The position numbers were made by a program, and so were the translations under genes. A stretch of DNA of 64,000 bases. Source: VAZQ01 sp963758945 (GTDB lineage: Bacteria; Pseudomonadota; Alphaproteobacteria; Rhizobiales; Xanthobacteraceae). Shown here in pieces: positions 24,543 to 33,220 of this stretch (positions are counted from its first letter, which is position 1; each line of letters opens with the position of its first letter). The notes beneath the pieces are model-generated. The model did no database searches and was not told where the DNA came from. It saw nothing but the letters and a program-made list of their open reading frames with translations. The DNA lies in contig CAVWXY010000023.1 of assembly GCA_963758945.1 (NCBI GenBank), positions 1-64,000 of the forward strand. The letters are read 5' to 3'.

Positions 24543-26359
24543 CGGGCACGCCCGACGCTCCCGGGCGGCTTCGGCTGGCTCGACTTGTCAGACAGTCACT
24601 GGACCCGGGCCCCTGGCTCCAGTTGTGGCGGAGCACGCGACCGTCCGCGCAAACAAAAAAGCCCGGAGAATTCATTCACGGGCTCGACGACGTTCCACCG
24701 CCGCTGCTTTCCGCATTCATCGGCTTCCAGCACGTCAGCCTGGTGCGGATCCAGCTCATTTTTCCCGCGCTCGTGATTCAATTGGCCGAGATGCCGACCG
24801 AGGCCTCGGTCAACATGCTCAGCCTCTCGCTGATCGCGCTCGGCGTTGCCGCCATCCTGCAATCGCTGCCGAAAGGCCCGGTCGGCAGCCGATATCTCTG
24901 TCCGTCGTGCCATGACGGCATCTTCCTCGAGCCGTCGATTGCCGCCCTCAAGCTCGGCGGTCTGCCTCTCGTTTTCGGCATGACCTTGGTTGCGGGGGTC
25001 ATTCAGTCCGCGTTGTCGCCGATCCTCCATCGCATCCGACCGCTGCTGCCGCCCGAGATCGGCGGGCTCGTGGTTTTCCTGGTCGGCACCAGCCTTGCGG
25101 CGATCGGATGCCGTTACGTGATCGGAGTCGGCGTGAAGGAGCCGGTCGGTCGCGAGTATTGGCTGGTCGGGGCCGTCACGCTCATGACCATGGTCGGCCT
25201 GAACGTCTGGGGCAAGGGCCAGGCCAAGCTGTTCTGCGCGATGATGGGAATCACGACCGGTTATGGCGCGGCGATCCTCACCGGGGTGTTGCCGAAAGAC
25301 GCGTGGAGCGTGCTCAACGAATTGCACCTGTTTGCGATACCGCACTTTCCCCACGGCGGCCTGGCGTTCTCGCCGGCCATGATCCTGCCCTTCACGGTCG
25401 CCGCCCTTGCCGTCACCCTCAAAGGCATCGGCGACATCACGGCGCTGCAGCGGATCAACGACGCCTCCTGGGTGCGCGCCGAGATGGGCTCGATCAGCCG
25501 CGGCACGCTCGCCAACGGCCTCGCCAACATCTTCGCCGGCCTCGTCGGGACGCTCGGCCTCACGCCGTCGACCGCCAATATCGGCTTGCAGGCGGCGACC
25601 GGGATGAGCAGCCGGGTGATCGGATACGCCGTGGGCACGATCCTGATCGCGCTCGCCTTCCTCCCCTCGGTCACCGGTTCGCTCATCCTGATGCCGCGTC
25701 CGGTGATGGGGGCGGCGCTGCTGTTCTCGGCCTGTTTCGTCATGATCAGCGGGCTGCAGACGATCACTTCGCGCATGCTCGATGCGCGGCGCACCCTCGT
25801 CATCGGTCTCGGCATTGCGAGCGGCGTCGCGGCGGAGATCATTCCGAGCTTCGCCCACGATATCCCGCACGCGCTGCAGCCGATCGTCGCCTCGTCCATC
25901 GTCCTCGGCACCGTCACCGCGTTGCTGCTCAACGGCGTATTTCGTATCGGCCAGCGGCAGCGGGTGGCGCTCGCGCTTGATCCGGCGGCCGCGGATGCGG
26001 TCGCGGAGGTGAACGAATTCTTTGACGCGGCCGGCCGGGGTTGGGGCGCGCGCCCCGATGTGATGGTGCGCGTCGCGTTCGGCATCAACCAAGCGATCGA
26101 GGCGATTCGCGAGCACTGCGAGCCGCAGGGACCGATCACGATCGAAGCGCACTTCGACGAATTCAACCTGGATGTGAGGATCAGCTATCGCGGCGAGGCG
26201 CTGGAATTTCCCGATGAGCGGCCCTCCGGGCGGGAGATCATGGAAACCGAAGCGGGCTATCGGCGGCTGGCAGGCTTCATGCTCCGGCAGAACGCCGATC
26301 GCATTCGCACCTCCGCCAAGGACGGCGCGACGGTCCTGGAGTTCCACTTCGACCACTGA
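24539..26359 (+). CDS. NCS2 uracil/xanthine-type permease fused to an RsbW-like pseudo-ATPase
   Basis: 606 aa. Residues about 50-470 form an NCS2 (solute carrier 23) nucleobase transporter with 12-14 membrane segments: the NCS2 helices FIGFQHVSLVRIQLIFPALV, LPPEIGGLVVFLVGTSLAAIGC, AVTLKGIGDITALQRIND and NGLANIFAGLVGTLGLTPSTANIGL. Residues about 480-606 are soluble and align with RsbW-like GHKL ATPases (VMVRVAFGINQAIEAIREH ... LDVRISYRGEALEFP ... YRRLAGFMLRQ ... FHFD). The N-box Glu/Asn, the D-box Asp and the G2-box glycines are replaced, so ATP use is unlikely; a binding role for STAS is inferred. The GTG start overlaps the STAS stop. Ordinary NCS2 carriers are about 430-480 aa, without this tail. 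Confidence 0.9.
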   Translation: MTGTPDAPGRLRLARLVRQSLDPGPWLQLWRSTRPSAQTKKPGEFIHGLDDVPPPLLSAFIGFQHVSLVRIQLIFPALVIQLAEMPTEASVNMLSLSLIALGVAAILQSLPKGPVGSRYLCPSCHDGIFLEPSIAALKLGGLPLVFGMTLVAGVIQSALSPILHRIRPLLPPEIGGLVVFLVGTSLAAIGCRYVIGVGVKEPVGREYWLVGAVTLMTMVGLNVWGKGQAKLFCAMMGITTGYGAAILTGVLPKDAWSVLNELHLFAIPHFPHGGLAFSPAMILPFTVAALAVTLKGIGDITALQRINDASWVRAEMGSISRGTLANGLANIFAGLVGTLGLTPSTANIGLQAATGMSSRVIGYAVGTILIALAFLPSVTGSLILMPRPVMGAALLFSACFVMISGLQTITSRMLDARRTLVIGLGIASGVAAEIIPSFAHDIPHALQPIVASSIVLGTVTALLLNGVFRIGQRQRVALALDPAAADAVAEVNEFFDAAGRGWGARPDVMVRVAFGINQAIEAIREHCEPQGPITIEAHFDEFNLDVRISYRGEALEFPDERPSGREIMETEAGYRRLAGFMLRQNADRIRTSAKDGATVLEFHFDH

Positions 26360-26515
26360 GCCCGGCCGCGTGGCCGCCGGAGATGCCGGGGCGGGGATTT
26401 TGCAGCCGGCGCGGGAGGCGGCCCCGCGCTATGTGGTCATTTCCGCGTGCGCGGGCGCACGCACGTTCATCGCGGCGGCGGCCCCGCAGCCAAGAGCCGC
26501 GGCGGTCCACGGCCG

Positions 26516-28648
26516 TCAGCGCCAGTGCGCGAGCACCGCGAGCAGCAGCAGCGCGACGATATTGGTGATCTTGATCATCGGGTTGACCGCGGGGCCGGCC
26601 GTATCCTTGTAGGGATCGCCGACGGTGTCGCCGGTGACCGCCGCTTTGTGGGCCTCCGAGCCTTTGCCGCCGTAGTGGCCGTCCTCGATATATTTCTTGG
26701 CATTGTCCCAGGCGCCGCCGCCCGAGGTCATCGAGATCGCGACGAACAGGCCGGTGACGATCACGCCCAGCAGCATGGCGCCGACGGCGGAGAACGCCGC
26801 CGACTTGCCGGCCGCACCGCCGCCGGCGATCCAGTAGACCAGGAAATAAGCGACGATCGGCGAGAGCACCGGCAGCAGCGAGGGGACGATCATCTCCTTG
26901 ATCGCGGCGCGGGTGAGCAGGTCGACCGCGCGGCTGTAATCGGGCTTGTCGGTACCCTGCATGATGCCGGGCTTCTCGCGAAATTGCCGGCGCACCTCCT
27001 CCACGATCGCGGACGCGGCGCGGCCGACCGCGGTCATGCCGAGCGCCCCGAACAGATAGGGCAGCAGGCCGCCGAACAGCAGGCCGGCCACGACATACGG
27101 GTTGGTCAGCGAGAAATCGAGCTGAACGCCCTGGAAATACGGGACCGTGGCGGCACTGCCGATGAAGAATTTCAAATCCTCGTTGTAGGCCGCGAACAGA
27201 ACGAGCGCGCCGAGGCCGGCCGAGCCGATGGCATAGCCCTTGGTCACCGCTTTGGTCGTGTTGCCCACGGCATCGAGCGCGTCGGTCGACTTGCGCACCT
27301 CCTTGGGCAGGCCGGCCATCTCGGCGATGCCGCCGGCATTGTCGGTGACCGGACCGAAGGCATCGAGCGCCACGATCATGCCGGCGAGCGCCAGCATGGT
27401 GGTGACCGCAATCGCGATGCCGAACAGGCCGGCGAGCTTGTAGGTGGCGAGGATGCCGGCGATGATCACGATGGCGGGCAGCGCGGTCGCTTCGAGCGAA
27501 ATGGCGAGGCCCTGGATGACGTTGGTGCCGTGACCGGTGACGGAGGCCTTGGCGATCGACTGCACCGGCCGGAAGTTGGTGCCGGTGTAGTATTCGGTGA
27601 TCCAGATGATCAGGCCGGTGACGAGCAGGCCCACGACCCCGCAGAGGAAAAGATTGGTCCCGCTGTAGCGCTGCCCGGGCACGCTCGCGAAGCCGACCAG
27701 CAGGTAGGTGACCAGCGCCACGCCGGCAAGCGAAAGCACCCCCGTGACGATGAGGCCCCGGTAGAGCGCGCCCATGATCGACTGGTTGGCGCCGAGCTTG
27801 ACGAAGAACGTCCCGATGATGGAGGTGATGATGCAGACGCCGCCGATGGCGAGCGGATAAGTCATCATCCTGAGCAGCATGTCGGCGCCGGCGTTGCGGA
27901 AGAAGATTGCCGCCAGAACCATGGTCGCGACCGTCGTCACCGCGTAGGTCTCGAACAGGTCGGCCGCCATGCCGGCGCAATCGCCGACATTGTCGCCCAC
28001 GTTGTCGGCGATGGTGGCGGGATTGCGGGGATCATCCTCCGGGATGCCGGCCTCGACCTTGCCGACGAGGTCGCCGCCCACGTCGGCACCCTTGGTGAAA
28101 ATGCCGCCGCCGAGACGGGCGAAGATGGAGATGAGCGAGGCCCCGAAGCCGAGCGCCACCAGCGCGTCGACGACGGTGCGGTTATCGGGCGCCAAATGCC
28201 GCGTGCCGATGAGGTAGCTGAAATAGAGCGTGACGCCGAGCAGCGCGAGGCCGGCCACCAGGAGCCCGGTGATCGCGCCCGACTTGAATGCGAGCTCCAG
28301 CCCGTCGCCGAGCGAGCGGATCGCCGCCTGGGCGGTGCGCACATTGGCGCGCACCGAGACGTTCATTCCGATGAAGCCGGCCGCCCCGGACAGCACCGCC
28401 CCGATCAGGAACCCGACCGCGACCAGCCAGCCCAGGAAATAGGCGAGGATGAAGAAGATCACGATGCCGACGATGCCGATGGTCGTGTATTGGCGCTTGA
28501 GATAGGCCTGGGCACCTTCGCGGACCGCCGCCGCGATCTCCTGCATGCGCGGATTGCCAGGATCGGCCGCGAGCACGGAGCGGATCGCCCAGATGGCGTA
28601 GACGATGGCGAGCGCGCCGCAAAGGACGATCAGCCAGAGAGCTGTCAT
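26516..28648 (-). CDS. hppA: K+-insensitive proton-translocating pyrophosphatase
   Basis: 710 aa integral membrane pump that couples PPi hydrolysis to proton export. Substrate-site motifs: DVGGDLVGKVEAGIPEDDPRNPATIADNVGDNVGDCAG (positions about 190-225; the longest run named here is by pieces GGDLVGK, EDDPRNP, DNVGDNVGD), and GDTVGDPYKDTAGPA near the C-terminus. In the motif GNTTKAVT the Lys replaces the Ala of K+-dependent enzymes, which marks the K+-insensitive class. About 16 membrane helices, standard length. It closes the glyA-to-hppA housekeeping block of rhizobial genomes. A 220-nt gap precedes its start. Confidence 0.96.
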   Translation of the reverse strand: MTALWLIVLCGALAIVYAIWAIRSVLAADPGNPRMQEIAAAVREGAQAYLKRQYTTIGIVGIVIFFILAYFLGWLVAVGFLIGAVLSGAAGFIGMNVSVRANVRTAQAAIRSLGDGLELAFKSGAITGLLVAGLALLGVTLYFSYLIGTRHLAPDNRTVVDALVALGFGASLISIFARLGGGIFTKGADVGGDLVGKVEAGIPEDDPRNPATIADNVGDNVGDCAGMAADLFETYAVTTVATMVLAAIFFRNAGADMLLRMMTYPLAIGGVCIITSIIGTFFVKLGANQSIMGALYRGLIVTGVLSLAGVALVTYLLVGFASVPGQRYSGTNLFLCGVVGLLVTGLIIWITEYYTGTNFRPVQSIAKASVTGHGTNVIQGLAISLEATALPAIVIIAGILATYKLAGLFGIAIAVTTMLALAGMIVALDAFGPVTDNAGGIAEMAGLPKEVRKSTDALDAVGNTTKAVTKGYAIGSAGLGALVLFAAYNEDLKFFIGSAATVPYFQGVQLDFSLTNPYVVAGLLFGGLLPYLFGALGMTAVGRAASAIVEEVRRQFREKPGIMQGTDKPDYSRAVDLLTRAAIKEMIVPSLLPVLSPIVAYFLVYWIAGGGAAGKSAAFSAVGAMLLGVIVTGLFVAISMTSGGGAWDNAKKYIEDGHYGGKGSEAHKAAVTGDTVGDPYKDTAGPAVNPMIKITNIVALLLLAVLAHWR

Positions 28649-28868
28649 GGTCGAAAACCCCGGTTGTGTGGAGCGCTCCGGGCGGAAGACCCCTGCACGG
28701 CCGCGCTTGCGCCGAGCCTGCTTGGTCGCCCCAAGCCCCGGCCGAAAGTGGCGCGGACATTGCCAAAAACGGCCCAGCGACGCAACGTTCGAAAATGCGC
28801 GGATTTGGCTGGATTCTCGGGCCGCCGAGGGTGATCGCCGCCGGGCCGGGGTCCCCGCCTCGCAACCT

Positions 28869-30071
28869 TCACCAATTGAGCGCCGGCCGCACCTTGGGCA
28901 GCGTGTAAACCCCCGTCCTCGCGTCCATTCCCAGTTTCATCCCGCCCACGTCCATCTTGCGCACGTCCCGTTCCATCTCAAGGCAGGTGAGCCACTCGAC
29001 GTAGCTGGGGAGGTAGACGGTGGTCCGCATGCAGCGCGTCTTGTCCATACCTGAATAGGTCGCGAGATCCTTGACGATCTGGTCGCGGGCCTTTTGCTCG
29101 GAATCGAGGCAGCCCTTCACGTCCTGGTCGGTCGTGCTGCCGCCCAGCAGGCTAATCATCACGCCCGCGGCAGCATCGCAGGTCTTCTGAACGTCGATGA
29201 TTGGGACCTCCCTGCGACCCTGCGATTCGAGCGCCGCCGCGCGCCGGCGTGCTTCGCCTGCGTGCGCGCCCGAACTGAAGTTCTGCAGATAGGTGTTGAA
29301 CGCCGTGGCAGTACCGCTGCGCTCCGCCTCGGCCCAAGCCTTCTCGTCGGCCGCCTTGCGCGTCTGCTCGTCGAGGGCGGCGACGCGCTGGCGCGCCTCG
29401 GCGGCGTGCGCGCCGGAACCGAAATTCTGCAGGTAGGTGTTGAACGCCGCAGCGGTACCCGCGTGCACCGCGTCGTTCCAGGCCTTCTCGTCGGCCTCCT
29501 TGCGCGCCTGCTCGTCGAGCGCGGCGATGCGCTGGCGCGCCTCGGCGGCGTGCGCGCCCGAGCCGTAGCTCTGCAGGTAGGTGTTGAATGCCGCAGCCGT
29601 ACCGGCGCGTACCGCATCGGCCCAGGCCCTTTCGTCGGCATCCTTGCGTGCCTGCTCGTTGAGCGCGGCGATGCGCTGGCGTGCCTCCGCCACGTGCGTG
29701 CCCGACGCGAAGCTCTGGATATAGCTGTTGAAGGCCGGGACGGTATTGGCACGCGCCGCATCGGCCCAGGCCTTTTCGTCGGCATCCTTGCGTGCCTGCT
29801 CGTTGAGCGTCGCAATACGCTGCAGCGCCTCCGAAACGTGCGCCCCGGCGCTGAAGCGTTCCAGATATCCGTTGAATGCCGCGATCGTGTTCGTGCGCAC
29901 CGCGTCGGCCCAGGCCTTGTCGTCCGCCGCCTTGCGTGTCTGCTCATCGGCCGCAGCCTGCTGCTGCTGCTGTTGTTGCGTCGCCTGTTGGGATTCCTGG
30001 CTGCACGCCGAGACGACAGCGGCACCCGCTATCGCCAGCACCGCCAGTCGCAGAATTACGATGCGTCGCAT
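28869..30071 (-). CDS. Lipoprotein with five 48-residue helical repeats
   Basis: 400 aa. Signal peptide with lipobox VVSAC (Cys23), a poly-Gln spacer (residues 32-38) and then five tandem 48-aa repeats at about 47-286. Each repeat has the form K-(A/D)-A-D-(D/E)-K-A-W...AAFNTYLQ.(F/Y)..GAH..EA..RIA.L.EQ.R, a TPR/SEL1-like two-helix unit known in rhizobial caspase-like and envelope proteins. The C-terminal 110 residues are unique, with four cysteines (CDAAAG, KGCLD, TRCMRT, LTCLEM) that may form disulfides. Start 30071 is preferred over 30104 because it begins the signal peptide. Probably a periplasmic scaffold; function unknown. Confidence 0.82.
   Translation of the reverse strand: MRRIVILRLAVLAIAGAAVVSACSQESQQATQQQQQQQAAADEQTRKAADDKAWADAVRTNTIAAFNGYLERFSAGAHVSEALQRIATLNEQARKDADEKAWADAARANTVPAFNSYIQSFASGTHVAEARQRIAALNEQARKDADERAWADAVRAGTAAAFNTYLQSYGSGAHAAEARQRIAALDEQARKEADEKAWNDAVHAGTAAAFNTYLQNFGSGAHAAEARQRVAALDEQTRKAADEKAWAEAERSGTATAFNTYLQNFSSGAHAGEARRRAAALESQGRREVPIIDVQKTCDAAAGVMISLLGGSTTDQDVKGCLDSEQKARDQIVKDLATYSGMDKTRCMRTTVYLPSYVEWLTCLEMERDVRKMDVGGMKLGMDARTGVYTLPKVRPALNW
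29214..29933 (-). repeat. Five tandem 144-bp coding repeats
   Basis: The DNA coding the five 48-aa units repeats with a 144-bp period. Units 3 to 5 are the most alike, so the array probably expanded recently by unequal recombination, and copy number may vary between strains. This is inferred from the protein pattern and the spacing of the CTGCTCGTCGAG motifs (about 29365 and 29509). Confidence 0.7.
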
Positions 30072-30569
30072 ACCGTCGGGGTCGCGAGGCAGTTCGCCAC
30101 GCATGGCTGCCTGCTTTTCTTCGTCTTACGCGCCCGCCCGATCGAGAGTCTCCCGCCGCAATATGTCTCCAAATGCGCTTCCGGTCAAAGACCGCGGGGC
30201 TTTGGCCCCAACAACCGTCGCCCGCCGTGGTTCAGCGACCGAAATCACGCCTCGCGGTCGAAATCCGCGTCATCGTCACCGCCGCGGCGGGGGTGCCGGG
30301 GTTTCGTTGCCTTCGTCGCTTCGTTGAGGTTCTCGCTCGCCTCGCCGCGCCCGCCGAAGCCCCCGCGGCGGAGTATGCCAGCGCGGGAAAACGCCTCCGC
30401 GAGGCCGTCTCTCGCCGGAAGATGGGACTTTTCGGCCATGCCAGCAAAGCGGAGGCGCGGCCAAATGCTGCCGTTTGATTAACGCCAATGCATCGCGGAG
30501 CTGCGCGCATGAGGCGCGCGGAATGGACGCCCGCGCGAGGAGCGCTCCCTGATCTTTGGTCGCATGATA
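30072..30569. other. Intergenic region
   Basis: About 500 bases between the repeat lipoprotein start and the MFS gene end. It should hold the lipoprotein promoter near 30080-30200. Short frames in both directions have no recognisable homology. No RNA gene seen. Confidence 0.4.
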
Positions 30570-30593
30570 CCGCCCGCTTGCGGATGCGGGCGG
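30570..30593 (-). terminator. Hairpin downstream of the MFS gene
   Basis: Stem CCGCCCGC (30570-30577) / GCGGGCGG (30586-30593), exact 8 bp, 8-nt loop, 5 nt after the MFS stop codon on the minus strand. No long T-run follows, so strength is uncertain. Confidence 0.5.
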
Positions 30594-30597
30594 GGCG

Positions 30598-31818
30598 TTA
30601 CGCGAGCTGCGCGCGTCGGCGCAGGGTGCCCCAAACCAGCAGCGCAACCGCCGCCAGCGCGACCGGGAACACCACCTCGTTCACCATGGTCCAGCCGAAG
30701 CTGGCCAAGAGCTGGCCGGAGGCGAACGAGCCGATCGCCATCGAGCCGAACACGAGGAAATCGTTGAAGGCCTGCACCTTGTTGCGCTCGTTCGCGCGAT
30801 GGCAGGCCGTAACCATGGTGGTCGCGCCGATGAAGGCGAAATTCCATCCGACGCCGAGCAAGGCAAGTCCGATCCAGAAATGCCACAGCGAAATGCCGGC
30901 GATTCCGATGGCGGCGGCGACGATGATAAGTGCAAGGCCGAGGCCAGTGATGCGCTCGAGCCCGAAGCGGGAAATGAGCGAGCCGGTGACGAAACTCGGC
31001 GCGTACATGCCGAGCACATGCCATTGCAGGCCGAGCGTCGCGTCCGTGACGGAATGATTGCACATGACCATGGCGAGGGGGGCCGAGGTCATCACCAGAT
31101 TCATCATCGCGTAGGAGGCGACGCCGCAGGCGACCGCCACGACGAAGCGCGGCTGCCTCGCGATCTCGGAAAGCGGGCGACCGTCGCCGGCCGCCGAGCG
31201 CGGCGGCGGCTTGGGTATGTTCACGAACATCAGCACCCCCGCCGAGACCAGGGCGAGCGCGGACTGGCCGAGATAGGTTGCCGCGAAGAGATAGGGCGGC
31301 CACAGATCCTGGGTCGCGATGACGAGCTGCGCGCCGAAGATACCGGCAAGGATGCCGCCGAACAGGACCCAGGCGATCACCTTCGGTCGAAACGCCTCGC
31401 TCGCGGTATCGGCGGCAGCGAAGCGGTAGGACTGATGAGCCGAGGCATACAAACCGCTGAACACGGCGCCGATATTGAAGAGCAGGAACGAGCCTCGCAG
31501 CACGGCGACGCAGCAGATCAGGCCGGTGAGCACGCCGCAGGCGGTACCGATCTGCAGCGCGTTGCGCCGACCCAGCCGCCGCGCCAGCGCGCCGATCGGC
31601 AGCGTCCCCATCCACATGCCGAGGACGAAGACGCTGATCGGCAGCGTCGCCAGTCCCCTGTCCGGCGCGAGCATCGTGCCGACGATGCCGGCGGTCGCGA
31701 CCAGCACCACATTGTTGCCGCCGGCAAGCGCCTGGGTCACCGCCAGGACGAGCGCATTGCGCCGCGCCAGGCGGTCGCCCGTCAGTGCGTCCATGACCGG
31801 CTCGGCAAGGGCCGACAT
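30598..31818 (-). CDS. MFS transporter
   Basis: 406 aa major-facilitator protein with about 12 membrane helices. Family patterns include the loop 2-3 motif GMWMGTLPIGALARRLGRRNAL (G-x-L-x-x-R-x-G-R-R form) and a central cytoplasmic loop (KPPPRSAAGDGRPLSEIARQ). It resembles the DHA1/YbfB-like proteins, with no clear substrate. The start ATG is preceded by TCGGAGCATTGCGGA. It lies in the thiL-hppA interval on the minus strand after the FMN oxidase gene (87-nt gap), where most relatives would have few genes. Confidence 0.88.
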   Translation of the reverse strand: MSALAEPVMDALTGDRLARRNALVLAVTQALAGGNNVVLVATAGIVGTMLAPDRGLATLPISVFVLGMWMGTLPIGALARRLGRRNALQIGTACGVLTGLICCVAVLRGSFLLFNIGAVFSGLYASAHQSYRFAAADTASEAFRPKVIAWVLFGGILAGIFGAQLVIATQDLWPPYLFAATYLGQSALALVSAGVLMFVNIPKPPPRSAAGDGRPLSEIARQPRFVVAVACGVASYAMMNLVMTSAPLAMVMCNHSVTDATLGLQWHVLGMYAPSFVTGSLISRFGLERITGLGLALIIVAAAIGIAGISLWHFWIGLALLGVGWNFAFIGATTMVTACHRANERNKVQAFNDFLVFGSMAIGSFASGQLLASFGWTMVNEVVFPVALAAVALLVWGTLRRRAQLA

Positions 31819-31905
31819 TCCGCAATGCTCCGAAACGGGATTGGCACAGAAAAGTTTTTCTTCTTAGCCGCAGCCCCGGGAATAGACCAATACCCGGGAT
31901 GCAGG

Positions 31906-33138
31906 TCAGAAGTGCAGCGCGCCGGGATGCCGAATCGCCGCCGCGCGTGCTTGCGCCGGCCGCTGGGCGCCGATCTGGCCGAACGCCGACTTCATCTCGT
32001 CGATCATGAGATCGATCACATGCCCCGGCCCCTCCGGGCCGAGCGCGCCCAGGCCCCACAGGAAGGCCTTGCCGGCGAACGCCGCATCGGCGCCGAGCGC
32101 CACCGCACGCGCCACGTCAAGGCCCGAGCGCACGCCGCTGTCGAGCATCACGCTCGCGCGGCCGCCGACGGCACGCGCGATGGCCGGCAATGCGTCGATC
32201 GCGGCCGGCAAGCCCTCGACCTGGCGGCCGCCGTGATTGGAGACCAAAATGCCGTCGACCCCGAGCGACACGCATTTCTCGGCATCCGCGGGATGCAGGA
32301 TTCCTTTCACCACCAGCGGGCGCTTCCAGCGCTCGCGATAGCGCGCGACCTCGTCCCAGGTGAAGGCGCCGCCCATTTCGCGCCGCACGAAGGCCGCGAC
32401 CTCGTTCACGTCCGCCGTATCGGCGGCATAGGGCTTGAGATTGCCGAAACGCGGCTGGCCGTGACGCCAGAGCGAATTGAGATAGCCGGGCGAGGCGATG
32501 ATGCCGGCAAGCATGCGCAGGTCAGGCCGGAACGGCGAGGTGATGCCGACTGCGACCTCGCGCGGCCGCGTCGTACGCACGGGAACATCGAGCGTGAGCA
32601 CGAGCACGTGCACGCCGACGGCGTCGGCGCGCCGCACCAGATCGAAACCGATCGCGTGCTCGTTGCGGGAGCAGCGATAGAGCTGGAACCAGAGCACGTC
32701 GGGCGCGATTTCGGCCGCACGCTCGACCGTCATCCCGCCGACCAGCCCGAGCGTGTACGGCACACGGGCGCGCTGCGCCGCCGCCGCGAGATACTGGTCG
32801 GCGCCCGGCCACACGATCGAGGGACCGCCCATGGGGGCGACGCCGACCGGCGCGGAATAGCGCCGACCCAACAGCTCGATGTCGACCGGCGGCAGCGCAG
32901 TGGTGACGCCGTAGCGCGGCACGAGCTCGACCGCGTCGAGCGCGCGCCAGTTGCGGGCAATGCCGCCATCGGCGCCGGCGCCGCCGTCCATATATTCGAA
33001 GGCGAAGCGCGGCACATGCCGGCGGGCGTGGCGGCGCAGATAGGCGACGGTCGGAAAATGCCGATGCAGTTTGAGGAAGCGCGGATTGTCCGCCGGCGTA
33101 TAGGCCGGCGGTCGCGCCAAGGCAGTCGTATCGTGCAT
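31906..33138 (-). CDS. FMN-dependent alpha-hydroxy acid oxidase/dehydrogenase
   Basis: 410 aa TIM-barrel flavoenzyme of the lactate oxidase, mandelate dehydrogenase and glycolate oxidase family. N-terminal RFAFEYMDGGAG, substrate and FMN motifs SAPVGVAPMGG, FQLYRCSRN, LVVKGILHPADAEKCVSLG, the catalytic His in VSNHGGRQVEG, and MLDSGVRSGLDVARAVALGADAAFAGKAF at the end. Unlike membrane-bound LldD it has no hydrophobic anchor. It oxidises an L-2-hydroxy acid; which one is not determined. Next to an MFS gene, a plausible uptake/oxidation pair (inference). Confidence 0.92.
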   Translation of the reverse strand: MHDTTALARPPAYTPADNPRFLKLHRHFPTVAYLRRHARRHVPRFAFEYMDGGAGADGGIARNWRALDAVELVPRYGVTTALPPVDIELLGRRYSAPVGVAPMGGPSIVWPGADQYLAAAAQRARVPYTLGLVGGMTVERAAEIAPDVLWFQLYRCSRNEHAIGFDLVRRADAVGVHVLVLTLDVPVRTTRPREVAVGITSPFRPDLRMLAGIIASPGYLNSLWRHGQPRFGNLKPYAADTADVNEVAAFVRREMGGAFTWDEVARYRERWKRPLVVKGILHPADAEKCVSLGVDGILVSNHGGRQVEGLPAAIDALPAIARAVGGRASVMLDSGVRSGLDVARAVALGADAAFAGKAFLWGLGALGPEGPGHVIDLMIDEMKSAFGQIGAQRPAQARAAAIRHPGALHF

Positions 33139-33220
33139 GCTCCCCTTCCCTCTTCTCGCGCCTCACTATAGCATCGGAACGGGCGAGCGGACCCCTCCGC
33201 GGCGCATTGCCGGCGCCACC

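Noticed and set aside
26447..28834. 795-aa plus-strand frame opposite hppA
   Set aside because: Composition is Asp/Arg/Gly-rich as expected from the reverse strand of a membrane protein gene; hppA is certain.
30799..33171. 790-aa plus-strand frame opposite the MFS and FMN oxidase genes
   Set aside because: It is an antisense frame, the two minus-strand genes have clear motifs.
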